This document shows, piece after piece, positions 7,872 through 15,584 of a stretch of 34,203 nt of DNA. The stretch covers positions 1 to 34,203 of IMG/VR virus record IMGVR_UViG_3300017771_000049; one strand, given 5' to 3'. Source of the stretch: a virus. Position 1 is the stretch's first letter. Each line of letters starts with the position of its first letter. The notes beneath the pieces were generated by a model. It was not told the origin of the DNA. It ran no database searches and was given only the letters and a program-made list of their open reading frames with translations. The position numbers and the translations under genes are program-made.

Positions 7872-8432
7872 ATGTCTTATAGTTCATCATCATCTTCTAA
7901 TAGTTGCTCTTGGCCAACTCAGATCAATAATAGGAATTTTTTATCTGGTATTGGATTTAAATTCAATTTAGGAAGATTTCCAAAGGTTGATTTTTTCTGT
8001 AATACTGCTAGAATACCAGAAATCACTCTTGACACAGCAACACAACCATCATATTTAAAGAATATTGATGTTCCAGGTGAAAAAATTTCATATGGAGATT
8101 TAACCATTCAGTTCTTGGTTGATGAAAATATGGAAAATTATAAAATTGTTCATGATTGGATTACTGGTCTTGGATTTCCAGAAACTGCTCAACAGTTTAT
8201 TGAAAAAACTACCGGTCAAGATGGTGTTAGGGATATGAAAGAGCAATTTGCTGATGGCACACTTCGTATCTTAAATAGCAATTTTAATGAGGTAGCTAAG
8301 GTAAAATTCTTAGATATGTTCCCAGTGTCTTTAAGTTCTCTTGATTTTGATGCCACATCAACTGATGTGAACTACTTTACAGCACAGGCATCTTTCAAGT
8401 ATACTGTATATCAACTGACTTCTTCTGTTTAA
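7872..8432 (+). CDS. Tail-tube-fold protein, probably gp3 (tail completion / sheath stabiliser)
   Basis: This 186-residue protein has a Ser-rich start ('MSYSSSSSSNSCSW'). It then follows the gp19 tail-tube pattern seen at the left edge of the window: a strand around 'FPKVDFFCNTARIPEI', 'DVPGEKISYGDLTIQFLVDE', a helix 'YKIVHDWITGLGFP', 'DGTLRILNSN', and 'KVKFLDMFPVSLSSLDFD' comparable to gp19 'YRFYDVFPTQVAPIELSYD'. It is therefore a distant gp19 paralogue or tube terminator. In T4-like cyanophages gene 3 is usually placed between 23 and uvsY, hence the suggested identity. A baseplate-tube junction protein is the main alternative. Confidence 0.6.
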   Translation: MSYSSSSSSNSCSWPTQINNRNFLSGIGFKFNLGRFPKVDFFCNTARIPEITLDTATQPSYLKNIDVPGEKISYGDLTIQFLVDENMENYKIVHDWITGLGFPETAQQFIEKTTGQDGVRDMKEQFADGTLRILNSNFNEVAKVKFLDMFPVSLSSLDFDATSTDVNYFTAQASFKYTVYQLTSSV

Positions 8433-8860
8433 TGGATCTTGACAAAATTCAGGAAATGTGGCAGAAAGATGCTGTCATAGATCCTGATAACCTACATGAT
8501 GAATCTTTGAAGATTCCACAATTACATTCAAAGTATTATACGGTGTATAATACAATTACATTGTTGCGAGAAAAAGCAAGAGAACAATATAATAAAGTAA
8601 GACTTGAGCGTCACAACTACTATACAGGTAAAGCAGAACCCTCTGTTTATGAGGAAGATCCCTTTCCATACAAAGTAAGGGAGAAAGATGCTATACAGCG
8701 ATATCTGGATGCTGATGAGAGGTTAAATAAGATTGACATGAAGATTCGATATTATGATACCATTCTCAAGTTTTTAGAAGAAATTATCAAGACAGTAGCA
8801 AACAGGACCTTCCAAATCAAAAATGCTATTGAATGGCAGAAGTTCCAAGCAGGTTTCTAA
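8432..8860 (+). CDS. uvsY: UvsY recombination mediator
   Basis: UvsY loads the UvsX recombinase onto gp32-coated single-stranded DNA. It has 142 residues (T4: 137). The order of features matches T4 UvsY: 'MDLDKIQEMWQKDAVID' at the start, 'LHSKYYTVYN', a basic helix, 'RHNYYTGKAEP' (T4 'RLDYYSGRGD'), 'LDADERLNKIDMKIRYYDTI' (about 90-109), and the C-terminal 'FQIKNAIEWQKFQAGF' (T4 'FAIKHIQDMRAFEAGK'). It shares one base with the tail gene upstream (TAATG) and one with the next gene. It travels with uvsW as in T4. Confidence 0.92.
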   Translation: MDLDKIQEMWQKDAVIDPDNLHDESLKIPQLHSKYYTVYNTITLLREKAREQYNKVRLERHNYYTGKAEPSVYEEDPFPYKVREKDAIQRYLDADERLNKIDMKIRYYDTILKFLEEIIKTVANRTFQIKNAIEWQKFQAGF

Positions 8861-9057
8861 TGGATAACGAAAAAGATTATGATTATGAAGTTCGTTTGAA
8901 AATAGAGGATATTCGTCTCCTACATTATTGTGTGGTGGAAACAATAAGAACTTGGCCTGGTGCTCCTAGAAGACCTGTCGAAGAACAAGAACATCTTCGT
9001 TATCTAAGAGACTCTTTACAAAGAATGAAATTCGATTACAACTTTAGAGAATTATGA
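8860..9057 (+). CDS. Small acidic protein between uvsY and uvsW (first of two), unknown
   Basis: This 65-residue protein starts at the ATG that shares a base with the uvsY stop (TAATG); an upstream in-frame ATG at 8833 lies inside uvsY and is less likely. The sequence has an acidic start ('MDNEKDYDYEVRLKIEDI'), a 'LLHYCVVETIRTW' helix and 'LRYLRDSLQRMKFDYNF' near the end. It looks like a diverged tandem copy of the next gene (strand 'VRLKIEDI' against 'MELDIRDV', and a terminal 'RM..DY..' helix). T4 also has small genes after uvsY, but I cannot claim homology. Confidence 0.55.
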   Translation: MDNEKDYDYEVRLKIEDIRLLHYCVVETIRTWPGAPRRPVEEQEHLRYLRDSLQRMKFDYNFREL

Positions 9058-9275
9058 GTGATTACGAGTACGAAAGTGATCATAATGAAATGGAAGATGT
9101 TCCATATATCCAAATGGAATTGGATATTCGGGATGTTCATCAAATTTATAAAGCACTTCAATGTCATGAAGAGCACGGTAAATTTGATGATGAGTATGAT
9201 AGAGCAAGAACAGAGTCTTGTAAAGATTTTTTCTATCGTATGATCTTGGAATACAAGTATCAAGTGGGCGAATAA
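9054..9275 (+). CDS. Small acidic protein between uvsY and uvsW (second of two), unknown
   Basis: This 73-residue protein is joined to its predecessor by an ATGA overlap. It has an acidic Tyr/Asp/Glu-rich start, then 'IQMELDIRDVHQIYKALQ', 'FDDEYDRARTESCKDFFYRM' and 'EYKYQVGE'. The layout of strand, helix and helix resembles the preceding gene. Its stop overlaps a late promoter box. The function is unknown. Confidence 0.55.
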   Translation: MSDYEYESDHNEMEDVPYIQMELDIRDVHQIYKALQCHEEHGKFDDEYDRARTESCKDFFYRMILEYKYQVGE

Positions 9276-9278
9276 ATA
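9271..9278 (+). promoter_or_regulatory. Late promoter (AATAAATA) before uvsW
   Basis: AATAAATA matches the NATAAATA form of the T4-like late promoter. It overlaps the stop of the preceding gene and lies 24 nt before the uvsW start. Confidence 0.5.
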
Positions 9279-9279
9279 T

Positions 9280-9298
9280 CCATAGGTGAACCTTATGG
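9280..9298 (+). promoter_or_regulatory. Hairpin in the uvsW leader
   Basis: CCATAGG-TGAA-CCTTATGG pairs seven bases around a TGAA loop with one bulged T. It ends 3 nt before the uvsW ATG and includes the only AGG-like ribosome site (9284-9286), so folding would hide it. A translational control role is inferred from position. Confidence 0.4.
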
Positions 9299-9301
9299 GT
9301 T

Positions 9302-10765
9302 ATGTCTCATTTGATTATATCGAAGAAGAACGAAGTTTTTCTTCAAATTAAAGCGGAACCACACGTATTTTACGAACTAGCAGATCAATTTACGTTTGAT
9401 GTTCCGGGTGCTAAATTTATGCCTCAGTATCGCAACAAATACTGGGATGGTAAAATTCGTCTATTTAATACCCAGAATGGAGAGATATACGTAGGGTTAT
9501 TAGATAAGATTATTCAATTTTGTAAAGACCATGAATACTCCTACGAGTTCGTAGAGAACAAATTCTATGGTCTTCCTTTTGAGGTCAATGATATGATCTC
9601 AAAGGAAGGTGTGAAAGATTATATGACATCCGTTAGTAAATATGCTCCTAGAGATTATCAAATTGAAGGGGTATACGACGCCTTAAAGCATAATAGAAGG
9701 TTGTTGATATCCCCAACTGCTTCTGGAAAGTCTCTGATGATATATTCTCTTGTGAGATATCACGTTGAGCGAGGGCAAAATACTCTGATAGTTGTGCCGA
9801 CGACTTCGTTAGTAGAGCAGATGTATAAAGATTTTGCAGACTATGGTTGGGACGTAGGTTCATATTGCCACAAGATATACGCGGGTAGAGAAAGGGAAAC
9901 TGATTCCCAAGTCATTATTACTACCTGGCAGTCGATCTACAAACTCCCCCGAAAATATTTTAATAGATTTAATGTTGTGGTTGGGGATGAGGCACACCAG
10001 TTTAAATCCAAGTCATTAATATCTATAATGACAAAACTTGGAGATGCTAAGTTCCGTTATGGATTCACTGGAACTCTTGATGGAACTCAAACACACAAGT
10101 GGGTGTTAGAAGGTTTGTTTGGACCGTCATATAAAATCATCAGAACAGAAGAGTTGATGAAGAAGGGTCATGTTGCTAAGTTGGATATTAACGTTCTTCT
10201 ACTGAAACATCCAGCACATAAGTTTGAAAACTTTGAAGATGAAGTTCAGTATATCATCAATCATGAAAAAAGAAATAAATTTATTAGAAATCTCGCTTTA
10301 GATCTAAAAGGAAATACATTGATTCTGTTTTCAAGAGTTGAGGGGCATGGTCAACCACTTTATGATTTGATAAATAATGGTAGTGTGGAAGAACGTCATG
10401 TGTTCTTTGTCCACGGCGGTGTGGCAACAGAAGATCGAGAAAAGGTAAGAGAGATTACCGAGAAGGAAAACAACGCGATTATAGTCGCTTCATACGGAAC
10501 ATTCAGTACAGGTATCAACATTAAGAATCTGCACAATGTTATTTTTGCTTCTCCATCCAAATCTAGAATTCGGAATCTCCAGTCTATTGGAAGGGTGCTC
10601 AGGAAAGGCAATAACAAGACAAAGGCAACTCTCTATGACATTGCTGACGACATTTCCTACAAGGCACGGCGAAACTATACACTTAATCATTTAATTGAAC
10701 GAATCAAAGTTTATAACGAGGAGAACTTCAATTACGATATTGTAAACATACCCCTAAAAAATTAA
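9302..10765 (+). CDS. uvsW: UvsW RNA-DNA / DNA helicase
   Basis: This superfamily 2 helicase unwinds R-loops and branched DNA and moves replication from origin-driven to recombination-driven. It has 487 residues (T4: 502). The N-terminal substrate domain spans about 1-110 ('MPQYRNKYWDGKIRLFN' near 40-56). The helicase core contains 'PTASGKS' (138-144), 'DEAH' (229-232), 'YGFTGTLDG' motif III (about 253-261) and the C-terminal 'SIGRVLRKG' motif VI. It has a late promoter and a leader hairpin upstream, in keeping with late expression of UvsW in T4. Confidence 0.95.
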   Translation: MSHLIISKKNEVFLQIKAEPHVFYELADQFTFDVPGAKFMPQYRNKYWDGKIRLFNTQNGEIYVGLLDKIIQFCKDHEYSYEFVENKFYGLPFEVNDMISKEGVKDYMTSVSKYAPRDYQIEGVYDALKHNRRLLISPTASGKSLMIYSLVRYHVERGQNTLIVVPTTSLVEQMYKDFADYGWDVGSYCHKIYAGRERETDSQVIITTWQSIYKLPRKYFNRFNVVVGDEAHQFKSKSLISIMTKLGDAKFRYGFTGTLDGTQTHKWVLEGLFGPSYKIIRTEELMKKGHVAKLDINVLLLKHPAHKFENFEDEVQYIINHEKRNKFIRNLALDLKGNTLILFSRVEGHGQPLYDLINNGSVEERHVFFVHGGVATEDREKVREITEKENNAIIVASYGTFSTGINIKNLHNVIFASPSKSRIRNLQSIGRVLRKGNNKTKATLYDIADDISYKARRNYTLNHLIERIKVYNEENFNYDIVNIPLKN

Positions 10766-10766
10766 T

Positions 10767-11174
10767 ATGGGCGAAGAATTTCATGCAGTTATTAAATTAG
10801 TTACAGGCGAAGAAATATTCTCACTTGTCTGTGTAGACGAAAATGATGGCGATCCTATTATTCTACTGATGAACCCAGTGATTATGAAAGTAATGCGTAA
10901 TCACATAGGTCAATTTGTTAAAGTAAAACCATGGATTCAAATGTCTGATGACAGTATGTACGTGATTAAATATGACAAAATAATCACTATGACAGAAGTT
11001 ACTGAAAAAAAGATGATAACTTTCTACAACAAATTTTTAAATGAAGAAGATTCTGATTGGGATGAAGATGGTAAAACAAAAATATCTGATAAGATGGGAT
11101 ATATTACTACAGTAGATGCTGCAAGAAAGATGCTAGAGAATCTTTATAATAGTAAAGACTCTAAAGAAAGCTAA
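10767..11174 (+). CDS. Sm-like small protein, paralogue 1 of 4
   Basis: This 135-residue protein starts one base after the uvsW stop. Its first 75 residues show a pattern shared with three other genes in this window (23856, 28907, 29245): an N-terminal 'IKLVTGEEIFSLVC' strand pair, 'ILLMNPVIMKV', then 'VKPWIQMSDDSMYVIKYDKI' and 'MTEVTEKKMITFYNKFL'. The repeated short strands and the 'TGEE' turn resemble an Sm/LSm barrel, a fold used for RNA or protein binding; that assignment is inference. This copy has an extra acidic tail (about 90-110). Its place between uvsW and the gp55 promoter is worth noting. Confidence 0.6.
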   Translation: MGEEFHAVIKLVTGEEIFSLVCVDENDGDPIILLMNPVIMKVMRNHIGQFVKVKPWIQMSDDSMYVIKYDKIITMTEVTEKKMITFYNKFLNEEDSDWDEDGKTKISDKMGYITTVDAARKMLENLYNSKDSKES

Positions 11175-11222
11175 GCCCTCTCTTCAAACCTAACAAAGGT
11201 ATTCTACTTATAATTCACAATG

Positions 11223-11250
11223 TTGTCAAGTCTCAATAATGTGTTATAAT
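11223..11250 (+). promoter_or_regulatory. Host-type (sigma-70) promoter with extended -10 before gene 55
   Basis: TTGTCA (11223-11228), a 16-nt spacer, then TATAAT (11245-11250), preceded by TGT, which gives an extended -10 (TGnTATAAT). It lies in the 111-nt gap before gene 55, one of the longest gaps in the window. Transcription would begin near 11257, leaving a leader of about 29 nt. It fits early transcription of the late sigma factor by host polymerase. Confidence 0.75.
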
Positions 11251-11285
11251 ACTAATAACGATAGTTTATTGGAACTTACAATGTT

Positions 11286-11807
11286 ATGTCTAAAAAGAAA
11301 TCAGAACATTATGTTAATAATAGAGAACTTCTTGAGGCTCTGATTGTATATCGAGCAAAGGTTGCTGATAGTTTCAGAGAGATTAATGGTAGAGAACCAA
11401 CTAAAGCAGATAGATCTCAACAATGGGTTGGTAAACCTCAGATTACAAATTATCTTGGAGAGTGTTTTCTTAAGATCGCTACTCACTTGTCATATAAACC
11501 AAACTTTGTGAATTACATGTTCAGGGATGATATGATCTCTGATGGTATTGAAAACTGTGTTCAGTATATTCATAATTTTGATCCAGAGAAATCTAAGAAT
11601 CCGTTTGCTTATTTCACGCAGATTATTCACTACGCCTTTCTACGTCGAATTCAGAAAGAGAAGAAGCAACTGGAAATCAAAACTAAGATCATCGAACGCA
11701 CTGGTTACGATGAAGTTATGATGGTTGACGATAGCTTGCTTTCCAATAGTAGTTCGGAGTATAATACCATTAAAGATAATATTACTTACAAAACCAATAG
11801 GCAGTAA
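11286..11807 (+). CDS. 55: Late-transcription sigma factor gp55
   Basis: gp55 binds host RNA polymerase core and directs it to TATAAATA late promoters, several of which are in this window. It has 173 residues (T4: 185). The recognisable stretch is the sigma region 2-like block 'FRDDMISDGIENCVQYIHNF' followed by 'DPEKSKNPFAYFTQIIHYAF' (about 80-118) and 'LRRIQKEKKQ'. The gene has its own host-type promoter. A second ATG at 11281, out of frame and closer to the GGA ribosome site, opens a 20-codon overlapping frame; it may lower gp55 translation, but this is only a possibility. Confidence 0.95.
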   Translation: MSKKKSEHYVNNRELLEALIVYRAKVADSFREINGREPTKADRSQQWVGKPQITNYLGECFLKIATHLSYKPNFVNYMFRDDMISDGIENCVQYIHNFDPEKSKNPFAYFTQIIHYAFLRRIQKEKKQLEIKTKIIERTGYDEVMMVDDSLLSNSSSEYNTIKDNITYKTNRQ

Positions 11808-12349
11808 TGAATATTGATATTGTTCATCATTCTCAAGTCACTATTCTTGATGATTATCATGGACATTGGTATCTTAAGAATGACTTATTAAATTTCTTGG
11901 AAAATCATCATGATGTTCAGAATAGGAAAACAAATGTCAAAGCGAAGATGACTGATTGGACTATGAAAAAATATAGTCCAATTGTTGATCAGTTCAAAGA
12001 TTTAATACTTTCAGTAATAAGAGATGAATATATGACATTTAATGGAAAACCATGTAATCATGAATTGAGATATGAAGCTTTTTGGGGAAACATTTATAAG
12101 AAAGGTGATTATACTATAGAGCATGATCATAAACCAAGTGCTTATTCTGTGGTATATTTTTTAAAGTCTAAACCTAATTTTTCTCCCTTGATTATTGAAA
12201 ACTTTAATACTAAAACTAAAAAAAATAAATCTTTAGTTATAAAACCTTTAGAGGGTAGATTAGTTATTTTTCCAGGATCTTTAAGGCATAAAGTTCCTAT
12301 TCATATTCATGACGAAACACGAATTACACTTGCTGCAAACATATACTGA
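11807..12349 (+). CDS. 2OG-Fe(II) oxygenase-like protein
   Basis: This is a putative iron- and 2-oxoglutarate-dependent hydroxylase of the phage family with a double-stranded beta-helix. The 180 residues show 'EAFWGNIYKKGDYTIEHDHK' (about 90-109), with H106/H108 as metal ligand candidates, 'SVVYFLK', then 'GRLVIFPGSLRHKV' (distal His H161) and 'ETRITLAANIY' (R172, the likely 2OG-binding Arg). These are the expected family positions. The substrate is unknown. It is coupled to both neighbours (TAATG with gene 55, ATGA-type overlap with gene 47). Cyanophages commonly carry several such genes, but this one interrupts the 55-47 junction. Confidence 0.75.
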   Translation: MNIDIVHHSQVTILDDYHGHWYLKNDLLNFLENHHDVQNRKTNVKAKMTDWTMKKYSPIVDQFKDLILSVIRDEYMTFNGKPCNHELRYEAFWGNIYKKGDYTIEHDHKPSAYSVVYFLKSKPNFSPLIIENFNTKTKKNKSLVIKPLEGRLVIFPGSLRHKVPIHIHDETRITLAANIY

Positions 12350-13389
12350 TGAAAGTTGCTATTATTACAGATCAACATTTTGGTGCTCGTAAGGGTTCTA
12401 AATTTCTTCATGAATATTTCAAGAAATTTTATGATGATGTATTTTTTCCATACTTAGAAAAAAATAAAATTGATACTGTAATTGATATGGGCGATACATT
12501 TGATAATCGTCGCTCTATTGATTTGTGGTCTTTAGAGTGGGCGAAAGAAAACTATTATGATAGATTAGAAAGTTTAGGCATAACAGTTCATACTATCGTT
12601 GGTAATCACACTGCCTATTACAAAGATACAAATTCTATCAATTCTGTAGATTTGTTGCTTAAACAGTATAAAAATGTCAAAGTATATTCTGAATGTAGTG
12701 AAGTATTAATAGATACATTAAAAGTACTTTTTATTCCGTGGATCAATGCTGAAAATTTTGAAAGTAGTGTCAAATCTATTAAAGATTCAACTAGCAAAGT
12801 CGCGATGGGGCACCTTGAACTCAACGGATTTAGAGCGCATCGCGGTCACACCATGGAAGACGGTATGGCGAGCGAACTATTTGAGAAGTTCGAGCGGACA
12901 TTTTCGGGTCATTACCATACACGATCAGACAACGGACGAATCTTCTACCTAGGTAATCCCTATGAGATGTTTTGGAATGATGTGAATGATCCTCGCGGAT
13001 TTACCACTTTCGACACTAAAACTTTAAAACATACTCATATCAATAATCCATATAAACTCTTTTATAATATTTACTATGAGGATACACCATATCAAGTATT
13101 TGATACTACAGAATATGCTGGCAAAATTGTCAAAGTAATTGTTAGGAAGAAAACCGAACCAAAGAAATTTGAAAAGTTTATAGATAAGTTATATTCCTGT
13201 GGTATTCAAGATCTAAAGATCGTAGAAAATTTTTCTGTTCAAGAAAATGAAGAGTTTGAAGTTGAAGAAAGTGAAAACACTATTTCTATTTTAAATCGTT
13301 ATATCGATGAGGCAGAGTTTGATTGTGATAGCACTATCATTAAGGGAATCCTTCAGAAAGTCTATTCACAAGCTTGCGAGGTAGAGTAA
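12349..13389 (+). CDS. 47: Recombination nuclease subunit gp47 (Mre11/SbcD-like)
   Basis: gp47 is the nuclease partner of gp46; together they resect DNA ends for UvsX recombination and break down host DNA. It has 346 residues (T4: 339). Metallophosphatase motifs are visible: 'TDQHFG' (D8, H10), 'DMGDTFDNRR' (about 46-55), 'IVGNHTAYYKD' (about 83-93), 'MGHLELNGFRAHRG' and 'FSGHYHTRS'. The third motif reads GNHT where T4 gp47 and most Mre11 proteins have GNHD. The start overlaps the preceding stop by one base, and the stop overlaps the next start. Confidence 0.95.
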   Translation: MKVAIITDQHFGARKGSKFLHEYFKKFYDDVFFPYLEKNKIDTVIDMGDTFDNRRSIDLWSLEWAKENYYDRLESLGITVHTIVGNHTAYYKDTNSINSVDLLLKQYKNVKVYSECSEVLIDTLKVLFIPWINAENFESSVKSIKDSTSKVAMGHLELNGFRAHRGHTMEDGMASELFEKFERTFSGHYHTRSDNGRIFYLGNPYEMFWNDVNDPRGFTTFDTKTLKHTHINNPYKLFYNIYYEDTPYQVFDTTEYAGKIVKVIVRKKTEPKKFEKFIDKLYSCGIQDLKIVENFSVQENEEFEVEESENTISILNRYIDEAEFDCDSTIIKGILQKVYSQACEVE

Positions 13390-13676
13390 TGTTTCTTTTA
13401 ACTCTTAGTGATTCTAAAGAAGAAGGAGCCTATGCCATACACAATAAGTATGGAGAAAAGGTTTTAATATTATTCGAAGATGAAGATGATGCTGAGAGAT
13501 ATGCTATGCAGTTGGAAGATGAAGAAGAGGCGGAAATGGATGTTATAGAGGTTGATGACGCACTTGCTATTTTGACGTGTAAGAGGTATAATTACAAGTA
13601 TGCGGTGGTGACACCAAACGATATTGTGATTCCTCCAAGAGATTTAGAATTAGATGATAACTTTCCAGAAGATTAG
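13389..13676 (+). CDS. DUF3110-family protein between gp47 and gp46
   Basis: This 95-residue protein starts at the ATG sharing a base with the gp47 stop (TAATG); an upstream in-frame ATG at 13374 is less likely. The sequence fits the cyanobacterial DUF3110 pattern: an N-terminal strand followed by 'GEKVLILFEDEDDAERYAMQ' (about 26-45), an acidic linker, 'VDDALAILTCKRYNYKYAVV' and 'PNDIVIPPRDLELDD'. That family has no known function and is found mainly in cyanobacteria, pointing to a host source. It ends inside the first 23 bases of gene 46. Confidence 0.65.
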   Translation: MFLLTLSDSKEEGAYAIHNKYGEKVLILFEDEDDAERYAMQLEDEEEAEMDVIEVDDALAILTCKRYNYKYAVVTPNDIVIPPRDLELDDNFPED

Positions 13677-15381
13677 GTGGAAAAATTTTCTCTCTACTGG
13701 TAATCAATTTACTGAAATTGACTTTCAGGAAAAAAATACCAACTTAATTATTGGTACCAATGGTGCTGGTAAGTCAACTATGTTGGATGCTCTTACTTTT
13801 GTTTTATTCAATAAACCATTTCGTAAGATCAATAAACCCCAATTAATTAATTCAACTAATGAAAAAGACTGTTTAGTTGAAATTGAGTTTGAGATTAATT
13901 CTCGTCAATACATTGTTAGGCGCGGAATAAAACCAACTGTTTTTGATATTTCCGTAAATGGAACGCAACTTCATCGTGAAGCAGATGATCGTGCTATGCA
14001 GCGTGTACTAGAAAACAATATTCTTAAAGTAAATTATAAATCTTTTACTCAAATTGTAATTCTAGGTAGTAGCACTTTTGTTCCTTTCATGCAGTTGACC
14101 ACTGCTAATAGAAGAGAAGTAATTGAAGATCTTCTTGATATTCGCATCTTTTCCTTGATGAATAATATTCTCAAAGATAAGATTCGCACTCAGAAAGAAC
14201 AAGTTAAATCATTAGATCTTAAGAAAGAAACACTCAAAGATAAGATGAAGATGCAACAAAACTTTATCGATGAGTTGGAAAATCGTGGAAAGCAGAACAT
14301 TGTAGCAAATAAAACTAAGATCACAAAACTTATGAAAGAAGTTGATGATTATATGTTGGATAATTCAAAAGTTGAAGAAAATATACACAAGTATACGAAA
14401 GAGTTGGGAGAGGTAACTGGTGCTAGACAAAAGTTATCGAAACTAAACACACTTAGAGGTAAAATATCACAGAAAGTATCTGCTATTACGAAAGAGCATA
14501 AGTTCTTCATGGAAAATACGGTATGCCCTACTTGCCAACAGGATATTGAAGAAGAGTTTCGTGTAAATAGAATTAGTGACGCTCAAAATAAAGCAAAGGA
14601 ACTAAAGGAAGGTTTCGACGAGTTGGAATCGACCATTAAGTTTGAACAAGAAAGAGAGCGTCAATTCAATGCACTTTCTAAGGAGATTACTAATCTAACA
14701 CATGGCATTTCTCAGAACAATACTCGGATTAGCGGAAATCAACGACAAATCAGAGATCTGGAATCGGAAATTCAAACAATTGCCGACAACCTTGCAAACA
14801 GAAATACTGAACATGAAAAGTTAGATCAATTTAAATCAAACCTAGCACATACATTTTCTGAACTTACAGATAAAAAACAAGAAATCGTTCATCACGATTT
14901 TGCATACTCACTTTTAAAAGACGACGGAGTAAAAACGAAGATTATAAAAAAATATCTTCCGTTTATAAATCAGCAGGTAAATCGTTATCTTCAATTGATG
15001 GATTTTTATATTAATTTCCATCTGGATGAAGAATTTAAGGAAACTGTGAAGTCCCCCATACATGAAGATTTTTCATATAGTTCCTTTAGTGAAGGTGAAA
15101 AGATGAGAATAGACCTTGCCCTTCTCTTCACTTGGCGTGAAGTAGCGCGTGTTAAAAACTCTGTAAACACCAACCTGTTGATTATGGATGAAGTATTTGA
15201 TTCTTCACTTGACGGATTTGGAACTGATGAGTTCCTGAAAATCATCCGTTATATTATTAAAGATGCCAACATCTTTGTTATATCTCACAAACAAGACATG
15301 CGTGACAAATTTGAAAGTGTCATAATGTTTGATAAAGTTAAAGGTTTTTCGCGTAAAGTTTCTTCAGACACCGAGGAATAA
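13654..15381 (+). CDS. 46: Recombination nuclease subunit gp46 (Rad50/SbcC-like)
   Basis: gp46 is the ATPase partner of gp47. It has 575 residues (T4: 560). The ABC-ATPase halves flank coiled coils: Walker A 'GTNGAGKST' (about 34-42), long helices from about 170 to 420 interrupted by a zinc-hook 'CPTC' (C291, C294), signature 'SFSEGEKMRIDLALL' (about 477-491), Walker B 'NLLIMDEVFDSS', and the switch His in 'VISHKQD'. The start matches T4 gp46 and lies 23 nt inside the DUF3110 gene. All catalytic motifs are intact. Confidence 0.97.
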   Translation: MITFQKIRWKNFLSTGNQFTEIDFQEKNTNLIIGTNGAGKSTMLDALTFVLFNKPFRKINKPQLINSTNEKDCLVEIEFEINSRQYIVRRGIKPTVFDISVNGTQLHREADDRAMQRVLENNILKVNYKSFTQIVILGSSTFVPFMQLTTANRREVIEDLLDIRIFSLMNNILKDKIRTQKEQVKSLDLKKETLKDKMKMQQNFIDELENRGKQNIVANKTKITKLMKEVDDYMLDNSKVEENIHKYTKELGEVTGARQKLSKLNTLRGKISQKVSAITKEHKFFMENTVCPTCQQDIEEEFRVNRISDAQNKAKELKEGFDELESTIKFEQERERQFNALSKEITNLTHGISQNNTRISGNQRQIRDLESEIQTIADNLANRNTEHEKLDQFKSNLAHTFSELTDKKQEIVHHDFAYSLLKDDGVKTKIIKKYLPFINQQVNRYLQLMDFYINFHLDEEFKETVKSPIHEDFSYSSFSEGEKMRIDLALLFTWREVARVKNSVNTNLLIMDEVFDSSLDGFGTDEFLKIIRYIIKDANIFVISHKQDMRDKFESVIMFDKVKGFSRKVSSDTEE

Positions 15382-15584
15382 TGGTTACTCCCAATTGGCA
15401 GCACCACTCTAGTAAAGACAAGAAGCGCACTCTCAAACCTCAGGCAATGCGATCCAGGAGAGAGGCACTGAGACAATTTAAAAAGCGTCACATGAACCGC
15501 CCAGACAAGGCGGTTTCGTCGTATTATGAGTCCATACGAAAGATGATTCATGATTCATCACGAAATCAAATCGCAACTTGCTAA
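15381..15584 (+). CDS. Small basic protein after gp46, unknown
   Basis: This 67-residue protein is very rich in Lys, Arg and His ('SSKDKKRTLKPQAMRSRREA', 'LRQFKKRHMNRP'), with no membrane segment. It shares one base with the gp46 stop (TAATG) and overlaps the next gene by 35 nt. Its basic character would suit nucleic-acid binding, but no motif is recognised. Confidence 0.6.
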   Translation: MVTPNWQHHSSKDKKRTLKPQAMRSRREALRQFKKRHMNRPDKAVSSYYESIRKMIHDSSRNQIATC

